A stretch of 5,767 nt of DNA, from positions 1 to 5,767 of the forward strand of contig URKO01000091.1 in assembly GCA_900548415.1 (NCBI GenBank). The letters run 5' to 3'. Both the position numbers and the translations under genes were made by a program. A model generated the notes under the pieces. It worked only from the letters and a program-made list of their open reading frames with translations, had not been told where the DNA came from and made no database searches. This document shows positions 1 through 5,767 of the stretch, one piece after another. The DNA comes from an uncultured Porphyromonas sp. Lineage in GTDB: Bacteria > Bacteroidota > Bacteroidia > Bacteroidales > Porphyromonadaceae. How positions within the stretch are numbered: position 1 is the stretch's first letter; each line of letters begins with the position of its first letter.

Positions 1-12
1 AACTATTGCCTG

Positions 13-20
13 CAAAGTTA
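13..20 (-). promoter_or_regulatory. Candidate -7 box for the next leftward gene
   Basis: Read on the minus strand this is TAACTTTG, a perfect match to the Bacteroidota -7 consensus TAnnTTTG. It lies about 55 bases past the aguB stop codon and points out of the left edge, so it would drive a gene that is not in the window. No clear TTG -33 element lies at the expected 19 to 21 base distance (GTG is the closest at 20), so the call rests on the -7 box and its intergenic position. Confidence 0.45.
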
Positions 21-42
21 GCAGTTTCGGAGGAATAAATCA

Positions 43-58
43 CCTTTTTGCCTTTTTG
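43..58. repeat. Two tandem copies of an 8-bp unit
   Basis: CCTTTTTG occurs twice in direct succession in the short gap after aguB. It lies just upstream, in the minus-strand sense, of the -7 box at 13-20. It does not form a hairpin, and no intrinsic terminator was seen in 1-73. The repeat may be chance in a low-complexity intergenic stretch, and no function is claimed. Confidence 0.5.
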
Positions 59-73
59 ACCTTCACAAATGGC

Positions 74-949
74 TCAATCGATGTAGCGACGAGTGATCTC
101 TCCGTAGCTGTCTATGCGCCGATCACGCAGGTAAGGCCACCAGCGTCGGACTAGCTCGGTGCGCTCTAAGTCGAGCTCTACAACGGCGCATGCCTCCTCC
201 GTCTGGCTCAGATCACAGAGCATCTCGCCCTGCTGGCCCGTGACGAAGCTGTGACCCCAAAACTGTATCCCCTCGGTGACGCCTGACGGATCGGGCTCGT
301 AGCCGACACGATTCACCGCAATGACGGGAAGGTTGTTGGCGACGGCATGGCCTCGCTGCACCAGTTGCCACGCGTCGATCTGTCGCTGCTGCTCTTCGGG
401 CGTGTCGTAGGCGGCGGTGCCGATGGCGGTCGGGTAGATGAGTAGCTCAGCACCCTTGAGTGCCATAAGCCGTGCAGCCTCGGGGTACCACTGATCCCAG
501 CAGATGAGGATGCCGAGGCGACCCACGGAGGTATCGATCGGCTCGAAGCCTAGGTCGCCAGGGGTGAAGTAAAACTTCTCGTAGTAGGCTGGGTCATCTG
601 GTATGTGCATCTTGCGGTAGCGACCTGCTATGGAGCCGTCACGCTCTAGCACTACGGCGGTGTTGTGGTATAGACCTGTGGCGCGCTTCTCAAAGAGTGA
701 GAGGACGATAACCACGCCCAGTTCACGTGCTAAGGCACCGAAGCTCTCTGTCGAGGGCCCTGGTATTGTCTCCGCTTGGTCAAAGAGTGCGACATCTTCT
801 GTTTGGCAGAAGTACAGTCCGTTGTGTAGCTCCTGTAGCACAATCAGCTCGGCACCCTCGTGGGCTAGCTGGCGGATGCGCTCTTGGAGGCGGTGGATAT
901 TGTCCGTATGGTCAGCACCATTGTGCTGCTGTATGATACCTACTTTCAT
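74..949 (-). CDS. aguB: N-carbamoylputrescine amidase (nitrilase superfamily)
   Basis: This 291-residue cytoplasmic enzyme is predicted to hydrolyse N-carbamoylputrescine to putrescine, CO2 and ammonia, the last step of the agmatine route to polyamines. It is a full-length carbon-nitrogen hydrolase with the Glu-Lys-Cys triad visible: Glu40 in VLQELHNGLYF, Lys113 in YRKMHIP and Cys150 in ILICWDQWYPE. The stretch YRKMHIPDDPAYYEKFYFTP (111-130) and the C-terminal RRWWPYLRDRRID (268-280) are typical of the N-carbamoylputrescine amidase subfamily rather than of general nitrilases or beta-ureidopropionases. There is no signal peptide. The ATG overlaps the aguA stop codon as ATGA, which fixes the start and suggests translational coupling. 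The neighbouring aguA supplies its substrate, which strengthens the assignment. Confidence 0.95.
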   Translation of the reverse strand: MKVGIIQQHNGADHTDNIHRLQERIRQLAHEGAELIVLQELHNGLYFCQTEDVALFDQAETIPGPSTESFGALARELGVVIVLSLFEKRATGLYHNTAVVLERDGSIAGRYRKMHIPDDPAYYEKFYFTPGDLGFEPIDTSVGRLGILICWDQWYPEAARLMALKGAELLIYPTAIGTAAYDTPEEQQRQIDAWQLVQRGHAVANNLPVIAVNRVGYEPDPSGVTEGIQFWGHSFVTGQQGEMLCDLSQTEEACAVVELDLERTELVRRWWPYLRDRRIDSYGEITRRYID

Positions 950-2016
950 CTTATTATGGTGTTTAGAAGTGAAGGGTTGAGGAAGCCTTGCGGTATCTGC
1001 ATGGAGATGCAGTGTAGGCTGCCGTGCTGCTCGACCAGTATGGAGCAGTCGATCGGCACGATCTCGAGGTGAGGCAGTGCTTGCTGGAGGATGCGCTGCG
1101 CCTCGCTGTCGGTGCTACGCCCGTAGATCGGGAGCAGGAGTGCGCCGTTGACGAGGAGGAAGTTCGCATAGGTGGCTGGTATGAGGCAGTCGGTCTCATA
1201 GCGTGAGGGGTAGTCGCCCACGTCGGGCAGAGCGATCAGTCGCAAGTTGGGACGCAGACGAGCCAGCTCTTGAAGCTGACGCTCTAGCTCTGCCAAAGCA
1301 GCGAAGCTCTGCGCCGTGGGGTCGCTCGGAGAGACATATATAATGGTGTCGGGGTCGACGAAGCGGGCGATCGTGTCTATATGCCCATCGGTGTCGTCGC
1401 CTGGTAGGGGAGCGACCTCTAGTGAGCAGTAGTCGGTCAGGCCGAGACGCGCTAGCAACTCCTTATATATATGTGGTGCTTCATAGAGGTGCGCGTTGCG
1501 GTGCGGGTCCTCTATGCAGGACTTGGTGGTCAAGAGAAGGCCCTCGCCATTGCACTCCAAAGCTCCCCCTTCGAAGGTTAAGCTTGACGCCTCAAAGTAA
1601 GCGACATCCAGCGCAAAGAGATCCTTCATCATGAGGCGACGTACCACTAGATTGTCAAGTGCTGAGACAAACTTACCGCCCCATGCGTTGAAGGTGAAGT
1701 CAACGAGGACGCGTGCGCCACTGGGACTCTGGAGAGCCAGAGGACCGTAGTCACGGCACCAGGTATCGTTGGTAGGGCAGGGGATGAGTAGGCAGCGCGA
1801 GCGAAGCTCCGATGGTAGAGAGGCGTACTCCGCTGGATCCTCAGGCACGAGTAGCACGACTGGCTCGAAGCGTATCACCTGCTCGATGATGTCGCAGTAG
1901 GTGTGCTGTACCTCGTGTAGGATCGGAGCCCAGTCGCTCTGGCTGTGTGGCCAGGCGAGGAGGATCGCATCTTGTGGCACCCACTCGGGGAGCATCTGCA
2001 TAGTCTCTTGTGTCAT
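946..2016 (-). CDS. aguA: Agmatine deiminase (PAD_porph family)
   Basis: This 356-residue cytoplasmic enzyme is predicted to convert agmatine to N-carbamoylputrescine and ammonia. It has the family's conserved blocks in order: NDTWCRDYGP (83-92), FNAWGG (109-114), FEGGALECNGEGLLLTTKSCI (148-168, Glu149), DTDGHIDTIARF (208-219, catalytic-type His212 and Asp214) and the C-terminal nucleophile region GSLHCISMQ (332-340, Cys336). Length matches stand-alone agmatine deiminases. Without a signal peptide or Ig-like extension it is not the secreted Porphyromonas peptidylarginine deiminase, which belongs to the same superfamily. It starts 15 nt after the lipoprotein stop codon. A weak GAGAG lies upstream of the ATG, and Met6 is an alternative start. 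Its TGA overlaps the aguB ATG. The two genes form a complete agmatine-to-putrescine pair, and the arginine decarboxylase that would make agmatine is not in the window. Confidence 0.95.
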   Translation of the reverse strand: MTQETMQMLPEWVPQDAILLAWPHSQSDWAPILHEVQHTYCDIIEQVIRFEPVVLLVPEDPAEYASLPSELRSRCLLIPCPTNDTWCRDYGPLALQSPSGARVLVDFTFNAWGGKFVSALDNLVVRRLMMKDLFALDVAYFEASSLTFEGGALECNGEGLLLTTKSCIEDPHRNAHLYEAPHIYKELLARLGLTDYCSLEVAPLPGDDTDGHIDTIARFVDPDTIIYVSPSDPTAQSFAALAELERQLQELARLRPNLRLIALPDVGDYPSRYETDCLIPATYANFLLVNGALLLPIYGRSTDSEAQRILQQALPHLEIVPIDCSILVEQHGSLHCISMQIPQGFLNPSLLNTIIR

Positions 2017-2031
2017 AAGTCTCTCACAGCC

Positions 2032-3060
2032 TTAGTGTGTCACGATCTTAAAGTCTTGTCGCTGGGTCGCAGCCATGCTGCCTAGTATGCCGAGACCATC
2101 ATGGATGTTGTTGTAGATGAGGATAGGCTCCGTGAGGCCCGTCTCACTCACGCTGTTGTAGCGGTCTGATGTTACCGTCTGCCAGTAGTGATAGAGGTCG
2201 CCCGTGATCGCATAAACGGTGACACGCAAGGCAACATAGTCCGATACAGCGTTCGTAGTCTGTGTCTCATCTGTAGAACCATCGGCATTGCAGACCCGCG
2301 TGGCAAAGGTGAGCGTCGTCCTCAGCGTGTAGTCGCTCGTTGAGACGTTAGAGCCAGCGAGTAGATTCATCGGATAGGTATTGGCCGACTCGAAGATCAG
2401 GTCGCCACTGCTAAACTTTGCTAAGCTTGGATCCTGCATTTGCTCCTGATACCATCTGTAGCCCTCTGGCTGGATGCTCTCTCCTCGCATCACTGCTTGC
2501 CGCTCTACGATGATACGGTAGTAGCTATCCTTGGAGATGCCTTGGAGCGGGATGGATAGTTCGTAGTCTTGTACCTCTAGGTACTGACCTTTCTGCAGCC
2601 TTACGTTTGAAGCGTTGCTCGCCCACGAGGTACGACGACTTTTGTCCAGCGTCTTAACCTCTACAGTACCGAGCTTAGGCTGTGCGGGTACGGTGGTAAC
2701 GGCTGAAGCTGCCTTGAGTCCCGGCTTCTCCACCGAGATCGCTATGCGGTCGCCCGTATGGGGCTTGTATTGCGCTACCTCGTTGAGTGGTACGAGCTGG
2801 TCGTTGATCTTAAGCGTCATACGATAAGGGCAGTCGGGGTGGTCGTAGGGGTAGTAAACATTCGTACTGGACGAAGCGACACCCGTTGGCTTGCTCTCGG
2901 AGAGCGAAATGTCGATGCCTTGCTGCTCCGTAGCGACCGCATTGATGACGATGCGCGGCGTGTTGTCGCCTAGGTCGAGGGGTATGAGCTTCTGACAGCC
3001 TGCGAGGATCGTGATGAGTAGTGCACTGCTGGCCAACTGTATATATTGTATAGGTCTCAT
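2032..3060 (-). CDS. DUF4249-like outer-membrane lipoprotein, receptor partner
   Basis: This is a 342-residue predicted lipoprotein. The N-terminus has a short hydrophobic segment (about 7-21) ending in the lipobox LAGC, with Cys22 as the lipidated residue. The mature start is followed by IPLDLG and then PRIVINAVATEQQG, the strand pattern I associate with the DUF4249 family (Pfam PF14054). The remainder looks beta-rich, with a C-terminal YNNIHDGLGILG (about 315-326) also typical of that family. DUF4249 proteins are usually encoded directly after a TonB-dependent receptor with a carboxypeptidase-regulatory-like domain, as here with a 12-nt gap. By analogy with SusD they may cap or assist the receptor, but the substrate and exact role are unknown. 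It shows no SusD-type helical repeats. The family call is from motif memory. The lipoprotein call is directly visible. Confidence 0.8.
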   Translation of the reverse strand: MRPIQYIQLASSALLITILAGCQKLIPLDLGDNTPRIVINAVATEQQGIDISLSESKPTGVASSSTNVYYPYDHPDCPYRMTLKINDQLVPLNEVAQYKPHTGDRIAISVEKPGLKAASAVTTVPAQPKLGTVEVKTLDKSRRTSWASNASNVRLQKGQYLEVQDYELSIPLQGISKDSYYRIIVERQAVMRGESIQPEGYRWYQEQMQDPSLAKFSSGDLIFESANTYPMNLLAGSNVSTSDYTLRTTLTFATRVCNADGSTDETQTTNAVSDYVALRVTVYAITGDLYHYWQTVTSDRYNSVSETGLTEPILIYNNIHDGLGILGSMAATQRQDFKIVTH

Positions 3061-3072
3061 AGTGGTCTTAGG

Positions 3073-5511
3073 TTAGAAGGAGTAGGTGTAGCTGATGTTG
3101 GGCAGGATCGGGAAGATCGTCACCTGCTGCAGCATGGTGCGGTAAGTGTGTTCTCCCGTTTTCTGGCTCACGGGCGTAACTATGAAGGGGTTCATATTGT
3201 TGTAGACGTTGTAGACGCTTAGGTTCCACAAACTCTTGCCCCGCTTATGATGCTTCGTGTAGGTGACGCTGAGATCCAGTCGGTGGTAAGGCTTGAAGCG
3301 GTAATTATTGCGCTCAGACACATGCTTGAGCGACCCCGCCGCGCCATACATTGATGGAGCTAGTGGGTCTCTCATGCCATCGTACTCGTGCGTCGCGATG
3401 GTGCCCGTCTGGCCCGAGGCAAAGACCCAGGTCGCGGCAAAGTCCCAGCTCTTGCCCAGCTGATACATCGCAGTGATCTTAAAGTCATGGATGCGGTCAT
3501 ACTTAGCGGGGAAGGTACGCCCGAAGTTCAGCTCCTCACCTGGCTGGTCGAAGGTGCGCCACGTGCGCGCCCAGGCATAGCTCACCCAGCCCGTCAGCTT
3601 GCCCACCTTACGCTGCCAGAGCAGCTCCAGACCGTAAGCTGTGCCACGACCCATGGCAACCATCTGCTCCCAGTTTGTCGAGACACCATAGAAGAAGGAG
3701 CCCTCCTTGTACTCCAGCACGTTGCTCAGGGGCTTGTAGTAGCCCTCTACCGAGAAGTCGCCCCACTGAGGCACATGGAGGAATAGCCCCGCCGTAAAGT
3801 GGTGCACGTGCATCGGCTTGATGCGGTCCGTCGAGGGTACCCACAGATCCGTAGGCAGGCTAAGGCTATTGTTTGTCAAGAGGTGCACATGCTGCGTCAT
3901 CAGGGCGTAGCCCGCCTTGGCCGTTAGGGCAGGCGTGATGCGCCAAGCAGCACTCACACGAGGCTCCACATTATGGTAGCCCTTGCCACGCACATGGTAG
4001 AAGCTGTAGCGCAGTCCCGCATTAAAGGTCCACTTATCCCCCAGCTTCATCTCATCCTCAGCATAGAGCGAAGCCTCGTGGGCGTAGATCTTAGGATTGT
4101 TTCCGAAGACATCAAAGTCCGTCCCAGTGAAGTCCGAGAGATCCTTGCCGTTTACCTTGATCGAAGTCATCTCAGGGCGAAAGGTGTGGAAGGTGTAGTT
4201 CGCACCGAAGAGCAACTGGTGCTGCTCGACTGGCGAGTAGTGCAGTTCGCTCGTCAGGAGCCAGTCACGGATGCCCGAGTCGTAGTTCATCGCTACGGGT
4301 GGCTGATCTTTGTCTTCCTGCATCTTCATGCGTAGCCTAGAGCGGTACTGCGTATAGGAGGCTGTGGTGTTGAGAAAGAGCTGTCCGTTGATGACATGGT
4401 TCCACCGCAGCGAACCCATCGCATTGCCCCACAACCAAGACATCTGCTGCTTGTCATCTCCATTAGTATAGCGTGTCCAGACACGGTCGTTGCCGTAATA
4501 GCCGAAGAGGTACAGCTGGTCTCTATCTGAGAAGCGGTGCGTCACCTTCAGGTTCAGGTCGTGGAAGTTATATCCACCCTTCATCTTTTCGCCATCCTCA
4601 CCCTCCTGGCGATTACGTATAGCAAAAGCCATCGCAGCCAGCAGGTCTAGGTAGGTGCGCCGTGCCGAGATGTTGAAGGTGGTGCGATCCTTGATGATCG
4701 GTCCCTCCACATTGATCTTCGAGGAGATCAGCCCCACGCTCACATTGCCGTGGTACTCTTGCATGTCGCCATCCTTGAGACGCACGTCCACGACCGACGA
4801 GAGACGGCCCCCGTAACGAGCGGGGAAGGTGCCTTTGTACAGCGTCACCGACTTCACCGCATCAGGGTTGAAGGTCGAGAAAGCTCCCAGCATGTGATTC
4901 GGATTGTAGAGCGAGATGCCGTCCATAAGGATCAAGTTCTGGTCCGGATCGCCACCACGCACGAAGAGTCCCGACGAACCCTCCGAACCGCTCTGCACGC
5001 CAGGTAGTAGCTGCAGCGCCTTGATCACATCCTGCTCGCCAAAGAAAGCGGGCAGTCGCTTGATCTCGCTCGCCGATATGTGCTGCGCGCCGATCGTGGC
5101 AGTCTCAACACCCGAGGGGTTCGGACTACCCACCACGACCACCTCGCCGAGGAGTTGACCCTCGATGAGAGAAGCCGAGAGCGTCGTATCCGACGAGAGC
5201 TGCAGACGTATCGTATCGCTCTGATAGCCTACGTAGGAAAACTGCAGGAGCACCTCCCCCGCAGGGAGCGTCAGCGAGTAGTGGCCGAACTCATTGGTCA
5301 CGGCACCTGAGCGGCTGTTGAGCTCCATCACATTAGCAGCGATCAGCGTCTCGCCACTCTGCGCATCATGCACGAAGCCATTGATCGTGAACTTGCTCTG
5401 CGCTTGTCGTGGTGCTTGCTTGTGTGCTTGCCCGCTCAGTGGCGTGGCGAGCATCATCAGTAGGAGAGCCAGTAGCCCCACGGTAAAGTCATATCGACGT
5501 AAATAGGTCAT
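3073..5511 (-). CDS. TonB-dependent outer-membrane receptor with CarboxypepD_reg-like domain
   Basis: This 812-residue receptor is predicted to import an unknown ligand across the outer membrane using TonB energy. Residues 1-29 form a signal peptide (MTYLRRYDF, then a hydrophobic GLLALLLMMLATPL, with probable cleavage after GQA at 29). Residues 41-115 form a carboxypeptidase-regulatory-like domain (INGFVHDAQSGETLIAANV, FGHYSLTLPAGEVLLQFSYV). LGEVVVVG at 121-128 is a TonB-box-like segment. The plug domain covers about 132-245, with LLPGVQSGSEGSSGLFVRGG, NLILMDGISLYNPNHMLG and FPARYGGRLSSVVDV. The rest is a beta barrel ending in ISYTYSF with the terminal Phe expected for barrel assembly. The frame stays open up to 5580, but that ATG would add 23 non-hydrophobic residues ahead of the signal peptide, so the ATG at 5511-5509 is preferred. 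It is the first gene of the cluster and is intact. Confidence 0.93.
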   Translation of the reverse strand: MTYLRRYDFTVGLLALLLMMLATPLSGQAHKQAPRQAQSKFTINGFVHDAQSGETLIAANVMELNSRSGAVTNEFGHYSLTLPAGEVLLQFSYVGYQSDTIRLQLSSDTTLSASLIEGQLLGEVVVVGSPNPSGVETATIGAQHISASEIKRLPAFFGEQDVIKALQLLPGVQSGSEGSSGLFVRGGDPDQNLILMDGISLYNPNHMLGAFSTFNPDAVKSVTLYKGTFPARYGGRLSSVVDVRLKDGDMQEYHGNVSVGLISSKINVEGPIIKDRTTFNISARRTYLDLLAAMAFAIRNRQEGEDGEKMKGGYNFHDLNLKVTHRFSDRDQLYLFGYYGNDRVWTRYTNGDDKQQMSWLWGNAMGSLRWNHVINGQLFLNTTASYTQYRSRLRMKMQEDKDQPPVAMNYDSGIRDWLLTSELHYSPVEQHQLLFGANYTFHTFRPEMTSIKVNGKDLSDFTGTDFDVFGNNPKIYAHEASLYAEDEMKLGDKWTFNAGLRYSFYHVRGKGYHNVEPRVSAAWRITPALTAKAGYALMTQHVHLLTNNSLSLPTDLWVPSTDRIKPMHVHHFTAGLFLHVPQWGDFSVEGYYKPLSNVLEYKEGSFFYGVSTNWEQMVAMGRGTAYGLELLWQRKVGKLTGWVSYAWARTWRTFDQPGEELNFGRTFPAKYDRIHDFKITAMYQLGKSWDFAATWVFASGQTGTIATHEYDGMRDPLAPSMYGAAGSLKHVSERNNYRFKPYHRLDLSVTYTKHHKRGKSLWNLSVYNVYNNMNPFIVTPVSQKTGEHTYRTMLQQVTIFPILPNISYTYSF

Positions 5512-5517
5512 AAGTAG

Positions 5518-5534
5518 GTTGCTATACGTTGCTA
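5518..5534. repeat. Direct repeat GTTGCTA, 10-bp period, in operon leader
   Basis: GTTGCTA occurs at 5518-5524 and again at 5528-5534, separated by TAC. The start-to-start distance is 10 bp, one helical turn. On the coding strand it reads TAGCAAC-GTA-TAGCAAC and ends 6 nt before the receptor ATG, inside the predicted 5' leader. It could be a protein-binding or RNA-binding site, or chance. The sequence itself is certain and the function is unknown. Confidence 0.4.
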
Positions 5535-5598
5535 AATGAGAGTTTAAAGCGTAATCAGCGACTGTCAGTTCACGCCCCACTCCCGCCGTTAAACGCTA

Positions 5599-5606
5599 CA
5601 AAGGTA
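5599..5606 (-). promoter_or_regulatory. -7 box of the receptor-aguAB operon
   Basis: On the minus strand this reads TACCTTTG, a perfect TAnnTTTG match. Transcription would begin near 5595, giving a leader of roughly 84 nt before the ATG at 5511. At the distance where a TTG -33 element is expected there is none. That position is occupied by the TTAGAnn heptamer array, so the promoter may be weak or activator-dependent. No riboswitch consensus was recognised in the leader. Confidence 0.6.
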
Positions 5607-5611
5607 CTGAA

Positions 5612-5639
5612 TTAGAGATTAGAAGTTAGAGGTTAGAGC
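5612..5639. repeat. Four tandem 7-bp repeats (TTAGAnn)
   Basis: The units are TTAGAGA, TTAGAAG, TTAGAGG and TTAGAGC, each with an invariant TTAGA and two variable purine-rich positions (C only at the last base). The array is 28 bp, clearly bounded on both sides, and lies between the two divergent promoters. Relative to the predicted leftward start it spans about -17 to -44 and so covers the -33 region. It is directly visible in the sequence. A regulatory role is inference. Confidence 0.85.
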
Positions 5640-5674
5640 TATGCTTGTTTTTTTATAGAAGCTTTTACAGACTG

Positions 5675-5705
5675 TTGTAGGAATTGGAAATAAAACTTAT
5701 CTTTG
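5675..5705 (+). promoter_or_regulatory. Divergent rightward promoter, -33 TTG and -7 TATCTTTG
   Basis: TTG at 5675-5677 is followed after exactly 20 bases by TATCTTTG at 5698-5705, a perfect match in sequence and spacing to the Bacteroidota sigma-70-type promoter (-33 TTG, -7 TAnnTTTG). Transcription should begin near 5709 and run off the right edge. It is the best promoter in the window and implies a gene divergent from the receptor operon. Confidence 0.65.
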
Positions 5706-5767
5706 CCGGCGCAATGCCTCTTGGGGATATTACGCTAAACAGAAAGCAAGATCGAGGATGTGGGTGA
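5706..5767 (+). other. Leader, or extreme 5' end, of an unseen rightward gene
   Basis: This stretch lies downstream of the rightward promoter and reaches the window edge. An ATG at 5714 opens only 17 codons before a TGA at 5765-5767, with no recognisable product. Another ATG at 5758 (ATG TGG GTG) stays open to the edge after a GAGG and could be the real start, but three codons are too few to judge. A non-coding RNA is also possible. No tRNA or rRNA sequence was recognised. Confidence 0.3.

Larger units (their letters stand above)
74..5606 (-). other. Predicted four-gene transcription unit
   Basis: Receptor, lipoprotein, aguA and aguB are all on the minus strand with spacings of 12 nt, 15 nt and a 4-nt overlap, and there is no terminator-like hairpin in the gaps. 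A perfect -7 box precedes only the first gene as far as I could see. A single polycistronic mRNA is therefore likely. An internal promoter with a poor consensus inside the lipoprotein gene cannot be excluded, since weak near-matches such as CACCTTTG on the minus strand near 2304-2311 do occur. Confidence 0.7.

Noticed and set aside
1..73. Intrinsic terminator after aguB
   Set aside because: The A-rich tracts on the minus strand are not preceded by a GC-rich hairpin, so no terminator can be called.
630..980. 116-residue plus-strand open frame overlapping aguB and the end of aguA
   Set aside because: It is antisense to catalytic parts of aguB, and its Ser/Arg/Trp-rich translation looks like a shadow frame.
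946..2016. Porphyromonas peptidylarginine deiminase (PPAD virulence enzyme)
   Set aside because: The protein belongs to the same superfamily, but it has no signal peptide or C-terminal secretion domain, has stand-alone agmatine deiminase length, and is paired with aguB.
3388..3786. 132-residue plus-strand open frame
   Set aside because: It lies entirely antisense inside the receptor gene, has composition skewed as expected of a shadow frame, and shows no recognisable domain.
3973..4335. 120-residue plus-strand open frame
   Set aside because: It is antisense to conserved barrel sequence of the receptor, without a promoter or product, so it is a shadow of a GC-rich gene.
5512..5580. Upstream ATG extending the receptor by 23 residues
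   Set aside because: The extension is not hydrophobic and would bury the signal peptide. It would also begin only about 15 nt after the predicted transcription start. The ATG at 5511 fits export much better.
5512..5595. Riboswitch or G-quadruplex in the operon leader
   Set aside because: No cobalamin, TPP or other riboswitch consensus is visible. The G-rich stretch near 5574-5588 has too few evenly spaced G tracts for a convincing quadruplex.
5714..5767. 17-codon plus-strand open frame ending at the window edge
   Set aside because: It is too short, has no recognisable sequence, and begins only about 5 nt after the predicted transcription start. It is more likely leader sequence.

Overview
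This window looks like a chromosomal segment of a Bacteroidota bacterium. The evidence is a TonB-dependent receptor with an N-terminal carboxypeptidase-regulatory-like domain, its DUF4249-type lipoprotein partner, perfect TAnnTTTG -7 promoter boxes, and start codons without strong Shine-Dalgarno sequences. The moderately GC-rich coding sequence and gene content would fit a Porphyromonas-like member of Bacteroidales. That genus guess is an inference from memory, not a database match.

Layout: nearly the whole window is one leftward (minus-strand) gene cluster. In transcription order it holds an outer-membrane TonB-dependent receptor (5511 to 3073), a DUF4249-like lipoprotein (3060 to 2032), agmatine deiminase aguA (2016 to 946) and N-carbamoylputrescine amidase aguB (949 to 74). 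The gaps are 12 nt and 15 nt, followed by a 4-nt ATGA overlap between aguA and aguB. I found no perfect -7 box just ahead of the two downstream genes that I inspected, so a single four-gene operon is the simplest reading. At the left edge another minus-strand -7 box (13-20) probably starts the next leftward gene outside the window.

The right end (5512-5767) is intergenic and carries two back-to-back promoters. One, with a TACCTTTG box, drives the operon leftward. The other (TTG-N20-TATCTTTG) drives an unseen gene rightward. Between them lies a four-copy 7-bp tandem repeat (TTAGAnn), exactly where the operon promoter should have its -33 element. A 10-bp-spaced pair of GTTGCTA repeats sits in the operon leader just ahead of the receptor start.

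How the genes work together: AguA converts agmatine to N-carbamoylputrescine plus ammonia, and AguB converts that to putrescine, CO2 and ammonia. Together they are the complete two-step agmatine-to-putrescine route. Finding them downstream of an outer-membrane receptor/lipoprotein pair suggests that nutrient uptake at the outer membrane and polyamine synthesis (or agmatine catabolism) are co-expressed. The transported substrate cannot be read from the sequence. The enzymes are ordinary family members. What deserves attention is the operon linkage and the repeat-containing promoter.
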